Shown in pieces: positions 52,311-62,094 of a stretch of DNA of 64,000 nt. Numbering within the stretch: the stretch's first letter is position 1; each line of letters opens with the position of its first letter. The DNA is from Nocardia huaxiensis (lineage in GTDB: Bacteria > Actinomycetota > Actinomycetes > Mycobacteriales > Mycobacteriaceae), in contig NZ_CP059399.1 in NCBI RefSeq assembly GCF_013744875.1, forward strand, positions 7,626,001 through 7,690,000, written 5' to 3'. The translations under genes were made by a program, and so were the position numbers. Below the pieces are notes generated by a model. It was not told the DNA's origin. It saw nothing but the letters and a program-made list of their open reading frames with translations, and did not search any database.

Positions 52311-52343
52311 GCCGCGAATGTAGTACCGCACCGGATCGTGTGG

Positions 52344-52368
52344 ATTCCGGCCAAAAGCGCGCCGGAAT
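52344..52368. repeat. dispersed palindrome, copy 2
   Basis: 8-bp arms ATTCCGGC and GCCGGAAT with the loop CAAAAGCGC identical to the copy at 15391-15421. It lies between the convergent diguanylate cyclase and PucR genes and may serve as their terminator. Confidence 0.8.
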
Positions 52369-52414
52369 GACGGGGAGGACCTTCGACCAGGCGCTCAGCG
52401 GCAGCGTGGCCTGG

Positions 52415-53653
52415 TCAGGCCGACTCCGCATGCACGGCAGCGGGTTCTACCGCCGGGTAGAGGCGATGGACTGTCAGCGCTGCTGCCAGCAATCGCGAAT
52501 CGTGCGGGTCGCTCGGGTCGAGGCCGGTGAGTTCGGCGACGCGGCGCAGGCGGTAGCTGTGGGTGTTGGGGTGCACGTGCAGCACCGCGGCGGCGGCCTT
52601 GCGGTCGGAGCCGTGGCGGATGTGGGCGTCGAGGGCCTCGAACAGGTGCGGGTGGCCGAGGATGGGGGCGATGCGTTCGGAGAGCCGGTCGCGGGCGGGG
52701 CCGGGGCGGGTGAGCTGGTATTCGAGCAGTAGATCGTCGAGGCGGTAGATGCCGGTCGGGCGGCCCAGCAGGCGGGCCAGTTCGGCCAGATCGGTGACAT
52801 GGCGGGCCGCCTCGGGCAGATCGGCGCGGGCCACGCCGGAATACTCGGCCATGTGCACGTCCAGGCCGAACTGCTGGGCGAAGGTGTCGGCCAGATCGTC
52901 GTAGGCTCCGGATCCGCTGGGCAGCAACGCTATTCCGGCACTGCCGTCGAACACGTACAGCGGCGCGCTGCCCGTGCGGGCGGCCAGCGCGCGGTGCACC
53001 AGGCGGATGCGGCGGCGGGTGGCCAGATTGTCAGCGATGGGCACCAGCGGGCCGGTGCGGGCGTGGATGGCGAGGACGTCGTAGTGCTCCTCGAGGGTGA
53101 CGTCGGCGCGGGCGGCGAGGTCCTCGGCGGGTGCGCCCCGCAGCAGGGCCGTGGCGAGGGTGCGGTGCGCCTCCCGCTCCACGGTGTAGACGGTTTCGCC
53201 CACGTCGGCGTGCACCTCGGCCATGGTGATGGTCAGGTGCATGAGCAGGTCCAGCGCGTAGGCCCCGAGGGTGATCAGCTCCTCGAGGTCTTCGGGCCGC
53301 GCCTCCCCCGCCATCTCCAGCCAGCCCCGCCGGGCGCCGACGAAGACCGTTGTCATCAACAGCCGCAACGGGATTCGATCCTCGGCATTGCGCTCCACCA
53401 CCGGCACCACGAACTCGGCGACCTCCTCCGCGGTGAGCGGACGGCGTTCCTCGATGACCCGCAGGAAGTTGATGAAGCCGGAGACCATGTGCGGCAGCAC
53501 CTCTTCGGCGAAGTGCTCATAGGGCAGATCGGCGGTGGCGGGCACCGTGCCGAGCCCGGCCTCGAACACGTTCTGCGCGATATCCCCCAGTCGCGCAAGC
53601 AATCTCGTGAGAATCGGTGAGTCCAGACCGGGCAGCGCTTCAGGGTGGGGCAT
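52415..53653 (-). CDS. PucR/CdaR-family transcriptional regulator
   Basis: 412 residues from ATG 53653. The N-terminal two thirds is a helical ligand region and a GGDEF-like CdaR domain; the C-terminal PucR helix-turn-helix reads ALDAHIRHGSDRKAAAAVLHVHPNTHSYRLRRVAEL in parts. It is divergent from the P450 gene that opens the lipid region, so it is the most likely regulator of the P450-acyltransferase unit. Ligand unknown. Confidence 0.92.
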   Translation of the reverse strand: MPHPEALPGLDSPILTRLLARLGDIAQNVFEAGLGTVPATADLPYEHFAEEVLPHMVSGFINFLRVIEERRPLTAEEVAEFVVPVVERNAEDRIPLRLLMTTVFVGARRGWLEMAGEARPEDLEELITLGAYALDLLMHLTITMAEVHADVGETVYTVEREAHRTLATALLRGAPAEDLAARADVTLEEHYDVLAIHARTGPLVPIADNLATRRRIRLVHRALAARTGSAPLYVFDGSAGIALLPSGSGAYDDLADTFAQQFGLDVHMAEYSGVARADLPEAARHVTDLAELARLLGRPTGIYRLDDLLLEYQLTRPGPARDRLSERIAPILGHPHLFEALDAHIRHGSDRKAAAAVLHVHPNTHSYRLRRVAELTGLDPSDPHDSRLLAAALTVHRLYPAVEPAAVHAESA

Positions 53654-53912
53654 ACCCCGATTGTGAACAATACGACGGGCTCGCGCCAAAGATTGTGACG
53701 CGACCACAATGGTCGGCCGCTGAACCTTGGCACAGAAGACAAAACGAGATCGCGGTCACTGCACGCGAACTGCGGCTATGGAATTCCACGGGTGGTGACC
53801 CGGGCCATAGCCCTCGTCTCGCACGACAATTTCATCGCCTGTTCTTGTCGCCTAAAATAAAGGCTCGCAATGCAATTCGCCGAAACTCGAATTCGCGGAT
53901 ACGCTGCGCAAG

Positions 53913-55298
53913 GTGTCCGCCTCCGCACCTTTTTCCGGCACCGCCTTTTCCGACTCCGCACGACGGCTGTCCGTGGACGACCTGCCGGGGCCCGGCGGAT
54001 GGCCGGTGCTCGGCAATCTGCCGCAGATGCCGCCCGCCGCCATGCATCGCCGATTCGACTCGTGGGCAGATGAATTCGGCCCCATCTATCGGCTGAACGT
54101 GGCCGGTAAACGCGTTGTGGTGGTGAGCGACCCCGATCTCAACAAGGAGATCCTGCGCAATCGCCCCGGCGGATTCCGGCGTCAGTCCTCGATCGAATCC
54201 ATCATGGACGAGATGGGTTCCAACGGCCTGTTCTCCCTCGAGGGCGAGGCCTGGCGGCGACGCCGCAAACTCGCCATGCCGGCCTTCAACGCCTCCCATC
54301 TGCGCGGTTTCCATCCCACCCTGGAAGCCATTACCGAGCGGCTGCGCAAACGCTGGGAACGGCAGGCGCCGGACGATATTCGCGCCGAGCTGACCCGCTA
54401 CACGGTCGATGTCACCGCGAAACTCACCTTCGACTACGACATCAACACCATCGAGCAGTCCGGTGATGTGATCCAGCGGCATCTGGAACTCATCTTCCCC
54501 ACCCTCAACCGCCGCCTGGGCATTCCGATCCCCTACTGGCGCTATGTGAAGCTGCCGCAGGACCGGGCCCTCGACCGGGCGCTGGCCGCGCTGCGGGAGG
54601 ACCTCACCGGCGTCATCGCGCGGGCACGCGCGAATCTGCCCGAGCGGCCGACGAATTTCATCGAAGCCTTGCTACTGGCGCAGGACAGGCAGGAATCCTT
54701 CACCGACGACGAGCTTTTCGCCGAGGCGCTCACCATTCTCATCGCCGGGCAGGACACCACCAGCAATGCCACCGCCTGGCTGCTGTACCACCTGGCGGGC
54801 AATCCCGCTGTGCAAGAGCGCATTCGCGCGGAGATCGCCGAGATTCCCTCCGTGCTGGACCGGCAGCCTTACCTGGAGGCGGTGGCGGCCGAATCCATGC
54901 GGCTGCAACCCACCACGCCGCTGCTGGCCATGGAAGCGGTGCAGGACACCGAGATCGGCGGGGTGCGGGTGCCCGCCGGCACCTGGGTCATCGTCAATGT
55001 GCAGCATGCGGGTGTGCAGGATCGGAACTTCAGTGACCCGCTGGCTTTCGATCCGGAACGCTGGCTGGGCGGCGGGCACGGCAATCACCGGCCGGACGCC
55101 TCCATCCCGTTCGGCTCGGGTCCGCGGTTCTGCCCCGGTCGCGGCCTGGCCATGCTGGAGATCAAGAGTGTGGCGAGCATGGTGTGCCGGACCTTCGACC
55201 TCGGCCTGCCCGCCGACGCCGAACCGCCCACGGACCAATTCCATTTCGCCGTCATCCCGATCGGCATGCGCCTGGATCTGCAGCGTCGCAGGGCCTGA
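53913..55298 (+). CDS. cytochrome P450 (fatty acid hydroxylase-like)
   Basis: 461 residues from GTG 53913. Oxygen-binding helix AGQDTTS, ExxR in ESMRLQP, and the heme loop FGSGPRFCPGRG with the Cys ligand are all present. The N-terminus (LPGPGGWPVLGNLPQM) resembles CYP102/CYP110-like fatty acid hydroxylases. It is soluble, without a membrane anchor. It sits 35 bases upstream of a wax ester/triacylglycerol synthase, so a fatty acyl substrate is plausible. A separate redox partner is needed. Confidence 0.95.
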   Translation: MSASAPFSGTAFSDSARRLSVDDLPGPGGWPVLGNLPQMPPAAMHRRFDSWADEFGPIYRLNVAGKRVVVVSDPDLNKEILRNRPGGFRRQSSIESIMDEMGSNGLFSLEGEAWRRRRKLAMPAFNASHLRGFHPTLEAITERLRKRWERQAPDDIRAELTRYTVDVTAKLTFDYDINTIEQSGDVIQRHLELIFPTLNRRLGIPIPYWRYVKLPQDRALDRALAALREDLTGVIARARANLPERPTNFIEALLLAQDRQESFTDDELFAEALTILIAGQDTTSNATAWLLYHLAGNPAVQERIRAEIAEIPSVLDRQPYLEAVAAESMRLQPTTPLLAMEAVQDTEIGGVRVPAGTWVIVNVQHAGVQDRNFSDPLAFDPERWLGGGHGNHRPDASIPFGSGPRFCPGRGLAMLEIKSVASMVCRTFDLGLPADAEPPTDQFHFAVIPIGMRLDLQRRRA

Positions 55299-55333
55299 AA
55301 ACCACGGTGCCTCAACCCAGCTCGAGGAGCATC

Positions 55334-56818
55334 ATGTCCATCAAGCGGTTGTCCGCGACCGACGGCATCTGGCTGTCGCTCGAATCACCCGATATGCCCA
55401 TGCATGTCGCGTTCCTGCTGGAGTTCACCGCACCCGACGGTGACGCCGCCCGCTACGTGCGCCGCTGGCGGGCACAGTTCACCGCCCCGGTGCCGGTGCC
55501 GCAGCCGTGGAACCTCGCCCCGGTGCCGGGCCCGCTGGGCCGGCTGCTGGCGCTCGTGCGCGAGACCGACGAGATCGACCCGCTCCAGCACATCCACAGC
55601 CGCCGGCTGACCCGCGTCGGCGACCGGCAGGAACTGGTGGAGCTGGCCACGCGCATCCACCGCGAACAACTGAATCCCGCACGGCCGCAATGGGAAATCC
55701 ACATCGTGGAGGGGCTCGCGGCGGACCGGTTCGCGGTGATCCTCAAAGTGCACCACAGCCTCTTCGACGGGGCCTCGCTCATGCGGCTGTTCACCGACAC
55801 CTACTCGGAGGACCCGGAGGATCGAGATACGCCGGAGCTGTTCAGTATCGGAAGAGCGCAGTCGGCCGGAGAACCACACCCGGACGCTCCAGCACCCGCT
55901 GAGCAGCCATTGCCGAATCCCCTCACCTCGAAGCCGTACTCCGCGAACCCGCTGTTCTCGTCGAATCCGCTGCGTGCCTTGCTGATCGCATTGCGCGGCG
56001 TGCTCGAACTGGTCCGCGGCATCGGCAGTGCGGCACGGGATGCCCTGCGCCGCAGGCGCGGCCGGCGCGATCTCCCCCAGCGGGCGTACCAGCAGCCGCA
56101 CTCGATCTTCGACGGACCCATCACCGGCGGCCGCGATCTGTCCCTGCGCCGCTACGATCTGGCCAGATTCAAGCAGCTGGCCAAGGCCGCCGACTGCACC
56201 ATCAACGACATCGTGCTGTATCTGGTCGGCACCGCCCTGCGCGAATACCTCGGCGAGCACGCCGAATTGCCGCAGGAGTCCCTGACCGCCGGTGTGCCGA
56301 TGGACCTGCGCGAGCAGGACGACGATCGGGTTGGCACCCGTGCGGGCATGATGTTCACGGCACTGGCCACCGATGTCGACGACCCGCTGGAACGCCTGGC
56401 CGCGGTACGCGCGTATATCGGTGCGGCCAAGGGACATATGGCCGACATGTCCCCGAATGCCGTGATCGGCTACGGCCTGGGCGTCACACTCCCGTGGATC
56501 CTCGGACTCAGCTGGGGATTCGACCGCACCCCCGCCTCCCACCCCATGGGCATCTCCAATGTCCCGGGCCCCCGCAACCCCCTGTACTGGAACGGCGCCC
56601 GCCTCGAAGCGCTCTATCCGATCTCCCTGCTCATGCACGGCAACCCGTTCAACGTCACCTGCGTCGGCTACAACGGCGCACTGCACTTCGGCGTGCTGGG
56701 GGCTTCCGATTCACTCCCGCCGATGGAATACCTGACACAGAGCCTGGACGCCGCACTCGACGAACTGACAGCACTGCTGCTACCGGCTGAGGAGCGGGTC
56801 ATGCCGTCTGCCGGATAG
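55334..56818 (+). CDS. WS/DGAT-family O-acyltransferase
   Basis: 494 residues from ATG 55334 behind GAGGAG. The active-site motif HHSLFDG (about residue 138) and the C-terminal SNVPGPRNPLYWNGARL are diagnostic of bacterial wax ester synthase/diacylglycerol acyltransferases. It forms wax esters or triacylglycerols from acyl-CoA and an alcohol or diacylglycerol at the membrane surface. Transcribed with the P450, which could provide hydroxy fatty acids as acceptors. A Pro/Arg-rich insert at about 180-260 is more variable. Confidence 0.94.
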   Translation: MSIKRLSATDGIWLSLESPDMPMHVAFLLEFTAPDGDAARYVRRWRAQFTAPVPVPQPWNLAPVPGPLGRLLALVRETDEIDPLQHIHSRRLTRVGDRQELVELATRIHREQLNPARPQWEIHIVEGLAADRFAVILKVHHSLFDGASLMRLFTDTYSEDPEDRDTPELFSIGRAQSAGEPHPDAPAPAEQPLPNPLTSKPYSANPLFSSNPLRALLIALRGVLELVRGIGSAARDALRRRRGRRDLPQRAYQQPHSIFDGPITGGRDLSLRRYDLARFKQLAKAADCTINDIVLYLVGTALREYLGEHAELPQESLTAGVPMDLREQDDDRVGTRAGMMFTALATDVDDPLERLAAVRAYIGAAKGHMADMSPNAVIGYGLGVTLPWILGLSWGFDRTPASHPMGISNVPGPRNPLYWNGARLEALYPISLLMHGNPFNVTCVGYNGALHFGVLGASDSLPPMEYLTQSLDAALDELTALLLPAEERVMPSAG

Positions 56819-56845
56819 GCCGCCGTCGCCGAGACCTGAAACAGC

Positions 56846-56876
56846 AACGCTCCCGGCCATTCCGGCCGGGAGCGTT
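56846..56876. terminator. bidirectional hairpin terminator
   Basis: Perfect 13-bp stem AACGCTCCCGGCC / GGCCGGGAGCGTT, loop ATTCC, followed by ACTTTGG. It separates the convergent acyltransferase and nltD genes. Confidence 0.88.
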
Positions 56877-56922
56877 ACTTTGGTTTGCCCGGCAGTGGTG
56901 GTCGGCCGGGTGGAGATGGCGG

Positions 56923-57945
56923 TCAGCCGAGCAGGGCGGGCAGGCCGCCGATCGAGTTGACCCACTCGACGTAGCGATCCGTGCCTTCGCGCAGCGACAC
57001 CGTTGGCGTGTAGCCGAAGTCCCGTTTCGCGGCAGACGTGTCGTAGGTGTTCGAGACCGTGAGCGCGGCAACTGTCCAGCTCGACAGCGGCGGGGCGATC
57101 CGCTCCTGCAGTCCGGGAATCTTCCACACGGTGTCGAAGACGCCGATCACCGCGTCCAGCAACGGTTTCGGAATGGTTCGGGTCGGCGGGGTGAGGTCGA
57201 AGGCGGTGGCCAGGTCCCGTGCGAAACCCCAGAGGTCCACGTCCTCGGCGTCGGCGAGGAAGTACGCCTTGCCCGCTACCGCGTCCGACCGGGAAGCCTG
57301 CACGCACGCCTGCGCCGCGTGCTCGCAGTAGGTGATCGAGACCATGACCGGCTTGCCGCCGGAGAGGTCGGGCAGCCGACCGGAGCGAATCTTGTTGAGC
57401 AGCAGTGTCATCCAGCCGCCCGAGCGCGGGCCCCAGATCATGCGCGGGCGCAGCGCGCAGGTGGTGAAGTCGCCGCTGTCGGCGGCCAGCACCTCGCGCT
57501 CGGCGACCGCCTTGGTTTCGACGTAGTAGCTCTTGGGGTTGCGGACGTACGGTTCCGACTCGTCCATGCCGAAGCGGTCGCGGTCGTATTCGGTGGCGAC
57601 GCTGGGGCTGCTCACGAAGACGAACCGGCCCACGCCCGCACCGCGCGCGGCGTCCATGAGCCGGCGGGTGCCCAGCACATTGGCGTCCCAGAATTGGTCG
57701 CGGCTGCCGGTCTCCTCCACGCGGCCGGCGCTGTGGTGCACCACGTCCACGCCCTTGCAGGCGGCGGCGAGGGATTCGGCGTCGCCGAGATCGCCGTGCA
57801 CCACCTCGATATCGGGCAGAGTGCTCAGATGGCCGAGATTGCTGGTGGGCCGGGCCAGGACGCGCACCTCGTCACCGGCCGCGAGGCAGTGGTCGACGAT
57901 ATGGCTGCCGAGGAAGCCGGTGGCTCCGGTGACGAGGACTTTCAT
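56923..57945 (-). CDS. nltD: NltD/OleD-type 2-alkyl-3-oxoalkanoate reductase
   Basis: 340 residues from ATG 57945, overlapping the nltC stop (ATGA). An extended SDR with nucleotide motif GATGFLGSH and catalytic YxxxK in YVETK; RPRMIWGPRSGG and YFLADAEDVDLW follow OleD. In beta-lactone and olefin pathways it reduces the 2-alkyl-3-ketoacid to the beta-hydroxy acid used by the lactone synthetase. Last gene of the nlt operon. Confidence 0.9.
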   Translation of the reverse strand: MKVLVTGATGFLGSHIVDHCLAAGDEVRVLARPTSNLGHLSTLPDIEVVHGDLGDAESLAAACKGVDVVHHSAGRVEETGSRDQFWDANVLGTRRLMDAARGAGVGRFVFVSSPSVATEYDRDRFGMDESEPYVRNPKSYYVETKAVAEREVLAADSGDFTTCALRPRMIWGPRSGGWMTLLLNKIRSGRLPDLSGGKPVMVSITYCEHAAQACVQASRSDAVAGKAYFLADAEDVDLWGFARDLATAFDLTPPTRTIPKPLLDAVIGVFDTVWKIPGLQERIAPPLSSWTVAALTVSNTYDTSAAKRDFGYTPTVSLREGTDRYVEWVNSIGGLPALLG

Positions 57946-59792
57946 CGCTGCTTGCTGACTTTCATCGGTGTTGGATTGCCGAGTTCGCTGTCGGCGCTGG
58001 GTTTGTCGGCACTGGGTTTGTCCGCACCAGCCTTGTCGTACCCGAGCCGCTGCGCCGCCCACACCGCGAGCTGCTCGCGGCCGATCTTGGCGTTGTGCCT
58101 GATGTCGACCGGAAAGCCACTGTGGTGCAGGAAGGTTCGGATGGGCGCGGTGAGTTCGCGGGTCGCCGCCAGCCGCCACAGTTCCCGCTCGACGCGCGGG
58201 GCCTCGGCCGGATCGACACCCTCGCGCAGTTCGTAGCACAGCACCGGCACCTCGGCGCCCGGTCGGCCGACGCCCACCAGCGCGGTACGGTGCACGTCCG
58301 GATGCGCGGTGAAGACCTGCTCACAGCGCACGGTGAACATATCCCCCGCCGCCGTGCGCACCCGCTGAGAGATTCGCCCGCAGAACCACAGTGCACCGCT
58401 CGCGTCCCGCCACGCCAGATCGCCGACGCGATGCCAGCGACGCACGGTGCCGTCGGGCAATCGCTCGTCGATCTTGGCGCGGGCATTCGCCGCCGGATTC
58501 CGGTGATAGGACTTGCTGACCTGCCCGCCGGTGGCGACGATCTCGCCCACCTCGCCGGGCGCGACCTCCAGATCATCACTCCAGTACGGGATTTCGTCAT
58601 CGGTGATGCGGATGAGCCGGACCCGCGTGTCACTGTCGGTCTCCGGCAGCGCACGGCCGACGCAGGTGCCCGCGCCGTCGAGGGTGCGGGCGCGCATCTC
58701 GTCGAGTTCCGACCATTCCAGCGTGGTCAGCGGCAGCGCCTCGGTCGCGCCGTAGGTGGTGAACACCCGCGCCCGCGGTCCGAGCGCCGCACGCACGCCG
58801 CCGAGGGCGGACAGGTTCGCGGGCGCGCCCATGGAGATCACGGTGGTGAGATCGGGCAGCTGTACGCGCTGCTCCGCCGGCGTGGCACCGCGTGCCGGAG
58901 AAGCACTGTGCCGCAGGTGCTCTCCGAGCGGCCCGAGCAGGGCGGGTGAAGCGGTCAGGTCCGTGACCCGGAAGCGTTTCGCCACATCCACCAGCAGCGC
59001 CGGATCGGCCTGCGCCACCCGCACCGGGTCCACCGGCCCGAGAATGAGATGCGCGCCCTGCAGCAGGTCGAAGATCCCGAACAGCGGCACGGTCACCAGG
59101 GAGGTGAATCCGTCTGTGCGCCCGTGCAAGTCGGTGACCACGCGCAGCGAGGCGGCGAAGCCCGCGCGGGTGAACTCGACGCCCTTCGCCGGTCCGGTGC
59201 TGCCGGTGGTGAAAGCGATCATGAGCAGATCGTCGGGCCGATGCGTGATCCGGACCGGCGCGGCCGTCTTGCCGCGCTCGGCGAGCTCCTCGAGCGTGTG
59301 CCCGCCCCAGAACGAGCGGCCAGCCGTCACCTGCACCCGGATCTCGCGGAAGGTCCGCCTTGCCGCCAGCCGCACCGCATGCGCGCGCGGCACCCCGATG
59401 AATGCCTGCGCGCCCACACTCTGGAAGCAGTGCAGCATGCGCCGCACCCCCATGCCCGGGTCCACCACAACCGGCACCGCACCGACCCGGAACAGCGCGA
59501 AGATCACCGCGAACAGGTCCGGGTCCGGGCGGACCATGACAATCGTCTTGACGCCCTTGCCGATGCCGATCTCGACGAAGGAGCGCGCATAGGCGTCGAT
59601 CCGCTCGCCCAGCTCCCGGAAGGTCAACTGCGCGAAGTCGAGCGCCTCGGCCGAAGGAGCGCGATCGGCATTGCGAACCGTCGGATAGGTCACTGCGGGC
59701 ATGGCTGCGTACTTCTCGACCTGCCGCTGCAACAGGATGTCGAGATCCTCAGCGGCTGAGCTGGTTGCCCTGCCTTCGGACGCCGCCGTCAC
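57942..59792 (-). CDS. nltC: NltC/OleC-type beta-lactone synthetase (ANL superfamily)
   Basis: 616 residues from GTG 59792, overlapping the nltB stop. ANL motifs are FTTGSTGPAKG (phosphate loop), TTYGATEALP (A5) and WHRVGDLAWRDASG (A7). Linked to OleA- and OleD-like genes it is best read as the enzyme that adenylates a beta-hydroxy acid and closes the beta-lactone ring, not as an acyl-CoA ligase. The C-terminal about 25 residues repeat KPSAD-like units and are probably disordered. Confidence 0.9.
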   Translation of the reverse strand: MTAASEGRATSSAAEDLDILLQRQVEKYAAMPAVTYPTVRNADRAPSAEALDFAQLTFRELGERIDAYARSFVEIGIGKGVKTIVMVRPDPDLFAVIFALFRVGAVPVVVDPGMGVRRMLHCFQSVGAQAFIGVPRAHAVRLAARRTFREIRVQVTAGRSFWGGHTLEELAERGKTAAPVRITHRPDDLLMIAFTTGSTGPAKGVEFTRAGFAASLRVVTDLHGRTDGFTSLVTVPLFGIFDLLQGAHLILGPVDPVRVAQADPALLVDVAKRFRVTDLTASPALLGPLGEHLRHSASPARGATPAEQRVQLPDLTTVISMGAPANLSALGGVRAALGPRARVFTTYGATEALPLTTLEWSELDEMRARTLDGAGTCVGRALPETDSDTRVRLIRITDDEIPYWSDDLEVAPGEVGEIVATGGQVSKSYHRNPAANARAKIDERLPDGTVRRWHRVGDLAWRDASGALWFCGRISQRVRTAAGDMFTVRCEQVFTAHPDVHRTALVGVGRPGAEVPVLCYELREGVDPAEAPRVERELWRLAATRELTAPIRTFLHHSGFPVDIRHNAKIGREQLAVWAAQRLGYDKAGADKPSADKPSADSELGNPTPMKVSKQR

Positions 59793-60700
59793 GCGTTCCC
59801 GGCCATCCGGTAGCCGGCGGCCGCCGCCATCGGGCCCGAACCCGCTGCGAGCAGGACCAATTCCGAGTCGGGTGCGATCTCGCCGCTCTCGCGCAGCTGA
59901 TGGTAGGCGATCGCCAGTCCCGAGCTGCCCGCGTCGCGGTCACCGGTCATGGCCTGATAGCCGCGTGCGAAGCCGAACCGCTCTGCCAGATCGGCAGCCA
60001 ACTCCGGAATCGGATTATTGGTGACGAGAACAGCTTTGGCGGAGTCCAGGCCGGTGCGGTCCAGATGCTCACGCAGGGTGTCGGCGGCGGTGGCGGCCAG
60101 CACGCTCTCGTAGTCCTCGGCGACATCGACCGTAATCGTCTGCTGCCCAGCGTTTCCCATGGACTTCAAGTCCAGGTATCCGCGCACCCCGGGATTCGTC
60201 CCGGCGACCCGGCCGCGCACCGGCGTGATGGTGATGGGACCGAAGCCCGCGTCGACGCCCTGACTCAGCAGCCAGGCCGCACCGACGGTGGCACACCGGA
60301 AGTCCTGCGGCGCAGCGTTATTCCCGCCCGGATGCGCATCGCTGCCGACGATCAGCACCCGTCCCGCGGTCCCATTGGCCAGCAGGGCGGTGGCCGCCTG
60401 TGCGGCATTGAGCACCCCGCAGGCCCCATTGCGCAGATCGAGCGAGAAGGTGGAGCGTCCCGACCCGGCCACGTAGTCCGGGTGCATGTCCAGCCCGAGC
60501 TGGATGAGCGCGGAGTTGGCCGGTTCCACCACATTGCCGTCGCGGTAGACGCCCACATTGATGAGCACGTCGATGTCGTCGGGCCCGATTCCGGCCCGCT
60601 CCAGGCACTCTCGTCCGGCGGCGACGGCGTGGTCGATCGAGCCGGTGCCTTCCGGGGCGGCGCTGATCGCGGACTGTTCGATTACTACGGACACGTTCAT
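59789..60700 (-). CDS. nltB: NltB: thiolase-fold partner subunit, Cys kept but His/Asn lost
   Basis: 303 residues from ATG 60700 behind GGTGGG; ATG 60730 is an alternative overlapping nltA. The fold is FabH/OleA-like with Cys94 in RNGACGVLNAA. At the expected His and Asn positions it reads VTNNPIPEL and GDRDAGSS, so the usual C-H-N triad is broken. Glu59 in VVEPANSAL may be the residue offered to the partner's active site, as proposed for two-subunit OleA relatives such as LstA/LstB. Works with NltA. Confidence 0.88.
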   Translation of the reverse strand: MNVSVVIEQSAISAAPEGTGSIDHAVAAGRECLERAGIGPDDIDVLINVGVYRDGNVVEPANSALIQLGLDMHPDYVAGSGRSTFSLDLRNGACGVLNAAQAATALLANGTAGRVLIVGSDAHPGGNNAAPQDFRCATVGAAWLLSQGVDAGFGPITITPVRGRVAGTNPGVRGYLDLKSMGNAGQQTITVDVAEDYESVLAATAADTLREHLDRTGLDSAKAVLVTNNPIPELAADLAERFGFARGYQAMTGDRDAGSSGLAIAYHQLRESGEIAPDSELVLLAAGSGPMAAAAGYRMAGNA

Positions 60701-60713
60701 CCCACCAATCACT

Positions 60714-61754
60714 TCAGCCGACGAGCGCATCGACGGTGGCCGACATGACGCCGAAAATCATTCCGGACGCGGTCGGCACGAAACAGATCTTGGAACCCTT
60801 GGGTATTTCGCCGCGCGAAATGTAGTCGTACAGCGCGAGGAAATGCGTGCTGGCACCGGTATTGGCGTATTTGTGCACGGTGGCCAGGCGCGGCGGCATC
60901 TCGGCCTGGTGGATCTTGCTGCCGGATTCGGCGAGTTTCTCGGTGAAGGCGACGCCGAGCTGATGGAAGACGATGAAATCGAACTTCTCCTCGGCGAAGC
61001 TGCTGCCGCGCTTTTCCAGCAGATCGCGATGCAGTTTCGCCCAGGTTTCCCGGCGCGGGGCGGCCTGCATGGTGATGTTGTCGGTCAGCATGATCATGTT
61101 CTCGCTGGCGTCGCTGGGCTTGGCGATGCACAGCGGCGAGAATTCCGCGCTGCAGATCATGTCCACGTAGTGGATGCGGTCCTGCTCGTCCTCGGCGCGG
61201 TCCACCAGGATCGCCACCGCGGCGTCGGCCAGGGTGAGCGCCGGGAACTGGAGATCGCGCGGATCCTTGGCCTCGGCGAGCGCGCCCTCGGTGACCGGGG
61301 AGATGATCTCGGAGGTGACGACCATGCCGGTGCGCACGATGCCGGCCCGAATCATGTTCTCCAGCAGGTAGATCGCGGTCATGGTGCCGCCGCAGGCATT
61401 GACCACGTCGTAGCCGGTGGCATTGTCGGCGCCGATGCGCCGGGCGATCTCGTGTGCGGCGGCGGGCTCGAAGACCATGTGGAAGCCGTCGTGCACGGTG
61501 GTGCCGGCGCTGATGATGATGTCGAGATCGGCGGCCTCGTACTTCGACCGGGCCAGGCAGTCGAGGGCGGCGCGTTCGCCCAGCGACAGCGTGTCCTCCC
61601 CCGCCGACCGGTCCACCATGCGCCGGGTGCGGATGCCGGTGATCCGCTCGACCTCGAATTGCCCGCCGCTGGACATTCTTTCCAGCACTTCGTCCGTGGT
61701 GTATTCGCGCCGGGGCAGGGCGGCTCCGAGCGCACCGAGGCGTGCAGCACTCAC
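60714..61754 (-). CDS. nltA: NltA: OleA-type thiolase, non-decarboxylative Claisen condensation
   Basis: 346 residues from GTG 61754. A full catalytic triad is present: Cys121 in VNACGGTMT, His264 in FHQLG and Asn298 in YANTGAST. OleA relatives condense two fatty acyl-CoAs to a 2-alkyl-3-ketoacid. It opens the nltABCD operon; starts and stops of all four genes overlap or nearly touch. The order and content match the nocardiolactone clusters reported in Nocardia. Confidence 0.92.
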   Translation of the reverse strand: MSAARLGALGAALPRREYTTDEVLERMSSGGQFEVERITGIRTRRMVDRSAGEDTLSLGERAALDCLARSKYEAADLDIIISAGTTVHDGFHMVFEPAAAHEIARRIGADNATGYDVVNACGGTMTAIYLLENMIRAGIVRTGMVVTSEIISPVTEGALAEAKDPRDLQFPALTLADAAVAILVDRAEDEQDRIHYVDMICSAEFSPLCIAKPSDASENMIMLTDNITMQAAPRRETWAKLHRDLLEKRGSSFAEEKFDFIVFHQLGVAFTEKLAESGSKIHQAEMPPRLATVHKYANTGASTHFLALYDYISRGEIPKGSKICFVPTASGMIFGVMSATVDALVG

Positions 61755-62094
61755 AATCGTGACTCCCGCTTCGTGAGTAGAAATGGCGTCGGCGAAATAC
61801 GCCGTCCATGGGAAGAACCGAGGCGATCAATGGCTCGGGCTCGTATTTCACGGACGGTAGGAGCCGGAACCGTACGCTGTCAAGGAAACCGGCGGGCCGG
61901 AGCGACCCACATCACCGTGATAGCCGTATTCGTACTCCTCCGATAGCAATTGCCGCAGCGCTTTTTGGTGCGGGTGACAAAACCCTTCTCGTGGTTGCGA
62001 CTTCGGCGAATCCCTGAGCTAACCTGGCCGCAACCGGACTTCGTGGCCATTCGGCTATTCGCCTGTAGCGCAGCAGATTTGGAGCTTGTTCGCG
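61755..62094. other. divergent control region between nltA and the second P450
   Basis: 340 bases with both promoters and no convincing gene. The stretch 61905-62060 is less GC-rich than its flanks. On the plus strand TTGCGA near 61998 and TAACCT near 62023 could form a promoter with a long spacer. No clear inverted repeat for a regulator was found. Confidence 0.45.

Noticed and set aside
57942..59792. Plain acyl-CoA synthetase for nltC
   Set aside because: The ATGA-linked OleA-, OleA-like and OleD-like genes make beta-lactone synthetase the better reading.
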